Shown here in pieces: positions 58,571 through 64,000 of a DNA stretch of 64,000 nucleotides; the stretch's first letter is position 1, and every line of letters begins with the position of its first letter. The position numbers were made by a program, and so were the translations under genes. The stretch comes from Variovorax paradoxus (lineage in GTDB: Bacteria; Pseudomonadota; Gammaproteobacteria; Burkholderiales; Burkholderiaceae_C). The stretch covers positions 2,604,001 to 2,668,000 of the forward strand of contig NZ_JAUSXG010000001.1 in the NCBI RefSeq assembly GCF_030815855.1, read 5' to 3'. A model generated the notes under the pieces. It did no database searches and had not been told where the DNA came from. It was given only the letters and a program-made list of their open reading frames with translations.

Positions 58571-59548
58571 TCACTGCTTCGGAATGCCGGCCAGGCGAAT
58601 CACCTCGGACCAGCGCTGGATCTCGTCCCGCAGAAGGTCCGCCTGCTGCTGCGCGGTGCTCCCCTGCGCCTCGACGCCGAGCTGGCGCAGCCGCTCCTTG
58701 ACCTCCGGCGCGGCGAGTGCTGCGTTGGCCTCCTTGTTGAGCCGGGCAATGACAGCGGGCGGCGTCTTCGCCGGCACCGCAAGCGCATTCCAGGACGCCA
58801 CCCTGAAGTTGGGCGTGCCGCTTTCCGCGACGGTCGGCGTGTCGGGCAGCGCGAACGACCGCTTCGCGCCCATGACCGCGAGCGGCCGCACCGACTTTCC
58901 GCTGATCTGGCCGAGGATGGGCGCGAGGATTTCCACGCCGGCATCGATCTGCCCACCACGCAGCGCGGTGATCAACGCGGGCGATCCGTTGAAAGGAACC
59001 ACCTGCGCATCGATGCCGGTGCTGCGCTTGAACAGCTCGGCCGCGAGATGCTGCGTGCTGCCCATGTTGATCGTCCCGATGTTCACCGTGCCGGGGTGCG
59101 CCTTCGCATGGGCCAGGAGCTCCTGCAGCGTCTTGAACCTGGAATCTGCGGCGGTCACGACGGCCATGTCGAAATAACCGAGCGTCGAGACCGGCGCGAA
59201 GTCCTTGACCGTGTCGAACGGCAGGTGCTTGAACAGCCCCACGCTCACGGCATTGCCGTTGGACATCAGCAGAACGGTCAGCCCGTCAGGCGGCGCCTTG
59301 GCCACGGTGTCGGACGCGACCACGCCCCCTGCGCCCGGCTTGTTGTCCACGATGATGCTTTGCCCCATGGACTCCGACATCTTCTGCGCCACGGTCCGCG
59401 CCGTGAGATCGGCCACGCCGCCGGGGCCGAAGGGCACCACCAGGCGAATCGGTTTCGTCGACGCCGGCTGTGCGTTGGCGCTGGCGCAGAGGGCGAGCGC
59501 AGCCAGGGCAAGCGCGGAGTGCCGGGTCATTTTCAGGAGAGTGTTCAT
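58571..59548 (-). CDS. Bug/TctC-family periplasmic solute-binding protein
   Basis: 325 residues: signal peptide (about 1-26, LALAALALCASANAQP) and the Bug fold, with KPIRLVVPFGPGGVADLTAR at the start and the typical GSTQHLAAELFK and PVSTLGY stretches. Bug proteins, greatly expanded in Burkholderiales, bind carboxylates or related metabolites and often serve as extracytoplasmic sensors without a linked transporter; none is present here. GAGAG-like sequence and the signal peptide favour the ATG at 59546-59548. 38 nt downstream of the porin gene. Confidence 0.92.
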   Translation of the reverse strand: MNTLLKMTRHSALALAALALCASANAQPASTKPIRLVVPFGPGGVADLTARTVAQKMSESMGQSIIVDNKPGAGGVVASDTVAKAPPDGLTVLLMSNGNAVSVGLFKHLPFDTVKDFAPVSTLGYFDMAVVTAADSRFKTLQELLAHAKAHPGTVNIGTINMGSTQHLAAELFKRSTGIDAQVVPFNGSPALITALRGGQIDAGVEILAPILGQISGKSVRPLAVMGAKRSFALPDTPTVAESGTPNFRVASWNALAVPAKTPPAVIARLNKEANAALAAPEVKERLRQLGVEAQGSTAQQQADLLRDEIQRWSEVIRLAGIPKQ

Positions 59549-59586
59549 GGGATTCGATTCACTGTAAGACAAGCGTTCAGGAACTC

Positions 59587-60621
59587 TCAGAAGCGGTGCC
59601 GCACGCCGAGCGCCAGGTTTCCTCGCCGGTCGAAGCCCGTGAGCTTGTCCGAGAGGTAGACCGCATAGAGGTCGGTGCGCTTGGAAAGATAGTGGTCATA
59701 GCCGAGCGCCGATGTGGTCCGGCGGGAATCCGTGAGCGGCATGTCTCGACGCGTGCTCGCGACAGACGCCATGAGCCGGCCTGCGCCAACGGGCACCGCG
59801 AAGCCGAGCTGCGTCGTCCGCGTCTGGGTGCGGATGTCGGGCGTGTCGGTGTGAAAGTATTGGCCGTAGACCTTCACCACATTGAAGTCGTACGAGAGTC
59901 CGGCCATCTGGGCTTTCTGGCTCGTGACCGGGGCCGCGAGGCCCGGGCCCACGTCGGCCTCCTGCGCGGAAATCGCCGCAGCGAACGGGCCGTTCGCGTA
60001 GTTGAGCGTCAGGTTCAGGTTGTGCCGGCCGGGCCGGTTCGTGACCTCGCCGAAGCCATACGACGCAGAAGCACGAAAGCCCGTCACCTCGGGCGACGTG
60101 TACTGAACCGTGTTGTCCCAGACGCTGTCCCCCAGCACCGCGCGGTTGTAGCCCGTGTTCCAGACCTGCAGCATCACCGGGCTCAGATTGGCGGACGCGA
60201 GAAACGGATTGAAGTTGCCGGTTGCCGCATAGAGCGCGTTGGTCTGCCGCCCCACGCTCAATTGGCCGAAGGCGCCGCCGAGCCCCACGTAGGAGTTACG
60301 CGAGAAGTAAGGGTCGGCGGATGTCCGGCCGAAGGTGCCGGTATCGGCTTGAATGAAGCTTTCCAGCGCGAAGAAGGTCTGCAGCCCGCCTCCCAGGTCT
60401 TCGGTGCCCCGAACACCCCAGTAGGAGGTCGTCATGCCGCCGCTGTTCAGCACCTTGGTGCGGCCAGACTGATCGCTTCGGCGCAGCGAACCCACATACT
60501 GGTCGAGCACGCCGTAGATGCTCACGCTGTCCGCCGAGGCGCTTTGCGCGAATGCGGGGCAAGAGCCGAGCGAAGCCGTTGCAAGGCCCGCAGCCAGGCA
60601 GGCGCGAGTGCGCATATCCAT
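59587..60621 (-). CDS. Gram-negative general porin
   Basis: 344 residues: signal peptide ending near SCPAFAQ (about 25), then a trimeric beta-barrel porin of the Burkholderiales type: SVSIYGVLDQYVG first strand, SYWGVRGTEDLGGGLQTFFALES constriction-side segment, and the terminal phenylalanine of VRHRF needed for outer-membrane assembly. It passes small hydrophilic or anionic solutes, presumably those bound by the TctC protein encoded next. A long inverted repeat lies 22 nt ahead of its ATG. Confidence 0.94.
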   Translation of the reverse strand: MDMRTRACLAAGLATASLGSCPAFAQSASADSVSIYGVLDQYVGSLRRSDQSGRTKVLNSGGMTTSYWGVRGTEDLGGGLQTFFALESFIQADTGTFGRTSADPYFSRNSYVGLGGAFGQLSVGRQTNALYAATGNFNPFLASANLSPVMLQVWNTGYNRAVLGDSVWDNTVQYTSPEVTGFRASASYGFGEVTNRPGRHNLNLTLNYANGPFAAAISAQEADVGPGLAAPVTSQKAQMAGLSYDFNVVKVYGQYFHTDTPDIRTQTRTTQLGFAVPVGAGRLMASVASTRRDMPLTDSRRTTSALGYDHYLSKRTDLYAVYLSDKLTGFDRRGNLALGVRHRF

Positions 60622-60642
60622 TTTTTGTCTCCAGATCTATTT

Positions 60643-60684
60643 GTTCGAAGCGCCGGTGCTCGCCGTGGCACCGGTGCTTCGAAC
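60643..60684. repeat. Long inverted repeat upstream of the porin gene
   Basis: GTTCGAAGCGCCGGTG (60643-60658) pairs with CACCGGTGCTTCGAAC (60669-60684): 15 Watson-Crick pairs and one G-T wobble, 10-nt loop. There is no T-run on either strand, so it is unlikely to be a simple terminator. It would fold in the porin leader or upstream region on the minus strand. Confidence 0.75.
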
Positions 60685-60766
60685 TATCTCAACTCGCCTC
60701 GCGGCTCGCTATCTGGGCCGGACACTTTTAGATATGTCGCCGCGGCATACCTGAGCGCGCTATGCG

Positions 60767-61903
60767 CTACCCCTGGGCGGCGCGATCTTGTCGCCGTCGG
60801 CTCGCGGCGGCGGCTTTCCTGACAGGTGCCACGCGAAGCGATTCGAACGCCTCCGTCAGCGACAGCACGCGGCCGCAGTTCACCGCCTGGTAGCCCGGCA
60901 GCCGGTTCACGGCGTCCTGGTACGCGTCGCTCTGCAGGATGTCCAGCATCCGCTGCACGATGGGCGCGGCCAGCGAGCGCTCGTCGCACAGCAGGAAGTA
61001 GCGCTCCACCTGGTTGGAGATGAAGTCCAGCTTGAACTGGCGCGCCGGCGTTTCAACGCCGTAGCCCGCGTCGGCCATGCCGCTGGCCACGAAGGCCGCC
61101 ACCGCGGCATGCGTGAACTCGCATTGCTCGTAGCCCTTGATCGATTCCGGCGCGATGCCCTGCTCTCGCAATTGAAGATCGAACAGGTAGCGCGTGCCCG
61201 AACCCGCCTGCCGGTTGATGAAGCGGACGCCGGGACGCGCCAGGTCGGCCAGCGTGTAGATCTTCTTCGGGTTACCGGGCGCCACCATCAGGCCCTGGTG
61301 CCGCGTCGCCATGCCGATGACTTTCTGCGTTTCCGGGGCGAGCCAGGAACCATAGTGGGCGATGGCCTCGGCCTCGAACGCGCCGAGCGGCACGTGGAAG
61401 CCCGCGACGTCGCAACTGCCGTGGTGCAGCGAGGCCACCGCTTCTTCGCTGCCGCAATAGCGCAGGTCGCCCGGCACCTGCGCCGCGGCGAGAAAGCCGT
61501 GCAGGGCTTCGATGGCGAAGCCGTGGCTGGCGTGGATGCGCAGCAGCGTGGGCGCGGTGGGGATCAGCTTCTCGATTTCCGCGCCCAGTTCGGAGGCCAG
61601 CGAATCCAAAAGCGGCGACAGGCGCGCGGTGATGCGGCGGTCGGCCCACACCAGCTTTTCACCCAGCGGCGTAAGGCTGGAGCCCTTGCCGCGCTGCATG
61701 GCCACCAGCGGCTGGCCGAACATGGCCTCGCCTTGCCGGATCAGTTCCCACGCGTGGCGGTAGGACACGCCGGAAACGGTGCAGGCGCTGGACAGGCTGC
61801 CGTGCTCCAGCACCTGCACCAGCAGTTCGATCACCCGCGGCGCCAGGGCCGCACCGTCGGTCTGGCGGATGGTCCATTGCGGCTTGATGTGCACTTCATG
61901 CAT
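60767..61903 (-). CDS. Regulator with ModE-like HTH and periplasmic-binding-type domain (FdsR-like)
   Basis: 378 residues. The N-terminal part (about 15-100) resembles the ModE/LysR winged helix (VIELLVQVLEHGSLSSACTVSGVSYRHAWELIRQGE), and about 115-360 is a PBP-like ligand domain of the type that binds molybdate or formate-related anions (FINRQAGSGTRYLFD is the key loop). Divergent from fdsG, it matches the position of FdsR, which controls formate dehydrogenase in Cupriavidus. The Mo-enzyme context suits a ModE-like regulator; the name is by analogy. Confidence 0.85.
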   Translation of the reverse strand: MHEVHIKPQWTIRQTDGAALAPRVIELLVQVLEHGSLSSACTVSGVSYRHAWELIRQGEAMFGQPLVAMQRGKGSSLTPLGEKLVWADRRITARLSPLLDSLASELGAEIEKLIPTAPTLLRIHASHGFAIEALHGFLAAAQVPGDLRYCGSEEAVASLHHGSCDVAGFHVPLGAFEAEAIAHYGSWLAPETQKVIGMATRHQGLMVAPGNPKKIYTLADLARPGVRFINRQAGSGTRYLFDLQLREQGIAPESIKGYEQCEFTHAAVAAFVASGMADAGYGVETPARQFKLDFISNQVERYFLLCDERSLAAPIVQRMLDILQSDAYQDAVNRLPGYQAVNCGRVLSLTEAFESLRVAPVRKAAAASRRRQDRAAQG

Positions 61904-61993
61904 GAGTTTCGGCTTTTCAAAGCATATTTAGTGGGCTGAACGCTTCATATTGTGGCACTCGACCCCTCTCCATACACTCGCGAAACCACGAAT

Positions 61994-62009
61994 ATTGCGA
62001 CCGCGCAAT
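61994..62009. promoter_or_regulatory. Inverted repeat ahead of fdsG
   Basis: ATTGCG (61994-61999) and CGCAAT (62004-62009) with a 4-bp spacer, directly before the fdsG ribosome-binding site (AGGAG at 62011-62015). It could be an operator for the divergent regulator or a small leader hairpin masking the ribosome-binding site. Confidence 0.45.
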
Positions 62010-62026
62010 TAGGAGATAGAGAGCAT

Positions 62027-62491
62027 ATGAATAACCTGGATATCGCGACATCCATCGCCGCCGCGCACACCAACGTGCCCGGCGGGCTGCTTCCTGCGCT
62101 GCACGGCATCCAGGACGCGCTGGGACATGTGCCATCCGACGTGGTCCCCGCCGTCGCCGAGCAGTTCAACCTGTCGCGCGCCGAGGTGCATGGCGTGGTC
62201 AGCTACTACCACCACTTCCGCTCGACCCCGGCGGGCCGGCTGCTGGTGCAGGTCTGCAGCGCCGAAGCCTGCAAGGCCATGGGCGCGGACGCACTGCTCG
62301 AGCATGCAAAAAAGCACCTGGGCTGCGATGTGCACGGCACGTCGGCGGACGGCCAATACTCGCTGGAACCGGTGTTCTGCCTCGGGCTCTGCGCCTCGTC
62401 CCCCGCCATTGCGGTGAACGACGAGGTGCATGCGCGCATCACGCCGGCGCTGTTCGACGACATCGTCGAGGAAGCGCGGCAAGCCTCATGA
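62027..62491 (+). CDS. fdsG: NAD-dependent formate dehydrogenase, gamma subunit
   Basis: 154 residues of the NuoE/FdsG family carrying one [2Fe-2S] cluster: ligand cysteines in VCSAEACKAMG and FCLGLCASSP. In the soluble FdsABG complex it sits next to the flavin subunit and passes electrons from formate oxidation to NAD. AGGAG lies 11 nt before the ATG, which settles the start against a frame open 75 nt further upstream. It overlaps fdsB by 4 nt. Confidence 0.95.
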   Translation: MNNLDIATSIAAAHTNVPGGLLPALHGIQDALGHVPSDVVPAVAEQFNLSRAEVHGVVSYYHHFRSTPAGRLLVQVCSAEACKAMGADALLEHAKKHLGCDVHGTSADGQYSLEPVFCLGLCASSPAIAVNDEVHARITPALFDDIVEEARQAS

Positions 62492-64000
62492 CCACCACTG
62501 TCTATGTCCCGCGCGACTCCGCGGCGCTGGCTGTCGGCGCCGACCGTGTGGCCCGGCAGATCGAAGCGGAAGCAATTGCACGCAAGGTCGACGTGCGCAT
62601 CGTGCGCAACGGCTCGCGCGGCCTGTTCTGGCTGGAAACGCTGGTCGAGGTGGCAACGCCGGAAGGCCGCGTGGCCTATGGTCCGGTCACGCGCGCCGAT
62701 GTCGCAGGCCTGTTCGACGCCAGCTTTCTTTCCGGCGGCGCCCACGCGCTGAACCTCGGCCTGACCGACGAGATCCCGTATCTGAAGAAGCAGGAGCGCC
62801 TGACTTTCATGCGCATGGGCATGACCGACCCGGTGTCGGTGGCCGACTACGAGGCGCATGAAGGCTTCGCGGGACTGCGCCGCGCGCTGACGCTGGCCCC
62901 CGCGGAGATCGTCCAGCAGGTGCTGGACTCCGGACTGCGCGGCCGCGGCGGCGCCGCATTCCCCGCCGGCATCAAATGGAAGACGGTGCTGGCCGCGCAG
63001 GCGCCGCAAAAATACATCGTCTGCAATGCGGACGAAGGCGACTCGGGCACCTTCTCGGACCGCATGACGATGGAAGGCGATCCACTGATGCTGGTGGAAG
63101 GCATGGCCATTGCCGGCATTGCGACGGGCGCAACCGAAGGCTACATCTACGTGCGTTCGGAATACCCGCATGCCATCGCCACCCTGAACGAGGCCATCCG
63201 CCATGCGGAGCAGGCTGGCTTTCTGGGCGACGACATCCTGGGCTCGGGCCACCGCTTTCGCCTCACCGTGCGCAAGGCGGCCGGCGCCTATGTGTGCGGT
63301 GAAGAGACCGCGCTGCTCGAAAGCCTGGAAGGCCGCCGCGGCATCGTGCGCGCCAAGCCGCCGCTGCCGGCGCTGCAGGGGCTGTTCGGCCAGCCGACCG
63401 TGATCAACAACGTGATCACGCTGGCGTCGGTGCCCATCATCCTGTCGCGCGGCGCGGACTTCTACAAGAACTACGGCATGGGCCGCTCGCGCGGCACGCT
63501 GCCGTTTCAGCTGGCCGGCAACATCAGGCAGGGCGGCCTGGTCGAAAAGGCCTTCGGCCTGACCTTGCGCGAACTGCTCTACGACTTCGGCGGCGGCAGC
63601 GCGAGCGGCCGGCCGATCAAGGCGGTGCAGGTGGGCGGCCCGCTGGGCGCCTATGTGCCCGAGGCGCAGTGGGACTTGCCGCTGGACTACGAGGCCTATG
63701 CGGCCGTGGGCGCGGTGGTCGGGCACGGCGGCATCGTGGTGCACGACGACACGGCCGACATGTCGCAGCTGGCCCGCTACGCGATGGAGTTCTGCGCGAT
63801 CGAGTCCTGCGGCAAGTGCACGCCCTGCCGCATCGGCTCCACGCGCGGCGTGGAAGTGATCGACAAGATCACCAGCAACCAGAACCGGCCGCAGCAGGTC
63901 ATTCTCTTGCGCGACCTGTGCGACACCATGCTGCACGGTTCGCTCTGCGCCATGGGCGGCATGACGCCCTACCCCGTGCTATCGGCCATCAATCACTACC
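62488..64000 (+). CDS. fdsB: NAD-dependent formate dehydrogenase, beta (flavin) subunit, 3' end missing
   Basis: 504 codons are present and the frame is open at the right edge. An N-terminal thioredoxin-like region (about 1-120) precedes the NuoF-like core with NADH site GRGGAAFPAGIKWK, FMN site CNADEGDSGTFSDR and GAYVCGEETALLESLEG, and [4Fe-4S] ligands ESCGKCTPCRIG and GSLCAMGG near the end. It reduces NAD at FMN with electrons from formate. The ATG at 62488 overlaps the fdsG stop. fdsA, fdsC and fdsD should follow beyond the window. Confidence 0.95.
   Translation, partial: MTTTVYVPRDSAALAVGADRVARQIEAEAIARKVDVRIVRNGSRGLFWLETLVEVATPEGRVAYGPVTRADVAGLFDASFLSGGAHALNLGLTDEIPYLKKQERLTFMRMGMTDPVSVADYEAHEGFAGLRRALTLAPAEIVQQVLDSGLRGRGGAAFPAGIKWKTVLAAQAPQKYIVCNADEGDSGTFSDRMTMEGDPLMLVEGMAIAGIATGATEGYIYVRSEYPHAIATLNEAIRHAEQAGFLGDDILGSGHRFRLTVRKAAGAYVCGEETALLESLEGRRGIVRAKPPLPALQGLFGQPTVINNVITLASVPIILSRGADFYKNYGMGRSRGTLPFQLAGNIRQGGLVEKAFGLTLRELLYDFGGGSASGRPIKAVQVGGPLGAYVPEAQWDLPLDYEAYAAVGAVVGHGGIVVHDDTADMSQLARYAMEFCAIESCGKCTPCRIGSTRGVEVIDKITSNQNRPQQVILLRDLCDTMLHGSLCAMGGMTPYPVLSAINHY

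Overview
The window is GC-rich chromosomal DNA from a betaproteobacterium, most likely Burkholderiales/Comamonadaceae and Variovorax-like. This rests on gene content and order: rimP-nusA-infB-rbfA-truB-typA in one run, dapC-dapD-pilU-like-dapE-prmB together, several Bug/TctC and Liv-type binding proteins, and a Burkholderiales-type porin. Genes are packed tightly with many 1-4 nt overlaps. No gap exceeds 300 bases and I saw no transposase, integrase or CRISPR array. The genus is an inference; no rRNA is present.

Layout. 1-702 is a lower-GC stretch with the start of a small helical protein gene (cut by the left edge) divergent from a stand-alone response regulator. 890-4747 (minus) is guaB and guaA with a vapBC toxin-antitoxin pair between them. 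4926-6777 holds a DUF4124 protein, ratA-rnfH and the divergent smpB. 6871-9104 is an ECF sigma/anti-sigma pair flanked by two paralogous secreted proteins. 9200-18457 (minus) holds an EamA transporter and the translation operon typA, truB, rbfA, infB, nusA, rimP. 18645-25438 (minus) is an MFS transporter and the yejABEF peptide importer, followed by fabI and a periplasmic-type ATP-dependent DNA ligase. 27166-30960 contains a large PLP decarboxylase, nfeD and a stomatin-like protein. 30985-32117 is tRNA-Ser(GGA) and a second copy of the helical protein/response regulator pair. 32209-35929 (minus) holds a branched-chain amino acid binding lipoprotein, a small hypothetical gene, holC and pepA. 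35951-41099 carries lptF, lptG, cbiX, cysB, an aminotransferase and DUF3309. hrpA is on the minus strand at 41170-45039. 45215-54900 carries argA, a LysE exporter, dapC, dapD, a PilT/PilU ATPase, dapE, prmB and an ABC-F ATPase. 54923-56437 has two small unknown genes and a LexA/CI-like S24 repressor. 56709-60621 is a catabolic cluster (PDC hydrolase LigI, LysR regulator, TctC binding protein, porin). 60767-64000 is a formate dehydrogenase regulator and the start of the fds operon (fdsG, fdsB), which runs off the right edge.

Functional themes: purine nucleotide synthesis (guaBA), ribosome maturation and trans-translation, lysine/diaminopimelate and arginine synthesis, LPS export, uptake of peptides and organic acids, and NAD-linked formate oxidation. 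The most unusual signals are the duplicated helical-protein/receiver module (1-702 and 31260-32117), the vapBC insertion within guaBA with its inverted-repeat operator, a strong stem-loop in the rimP leader whose loop repeats the rimP start sequence, and an orphan S24 repressor with a symmetric site in its divergent promoter.
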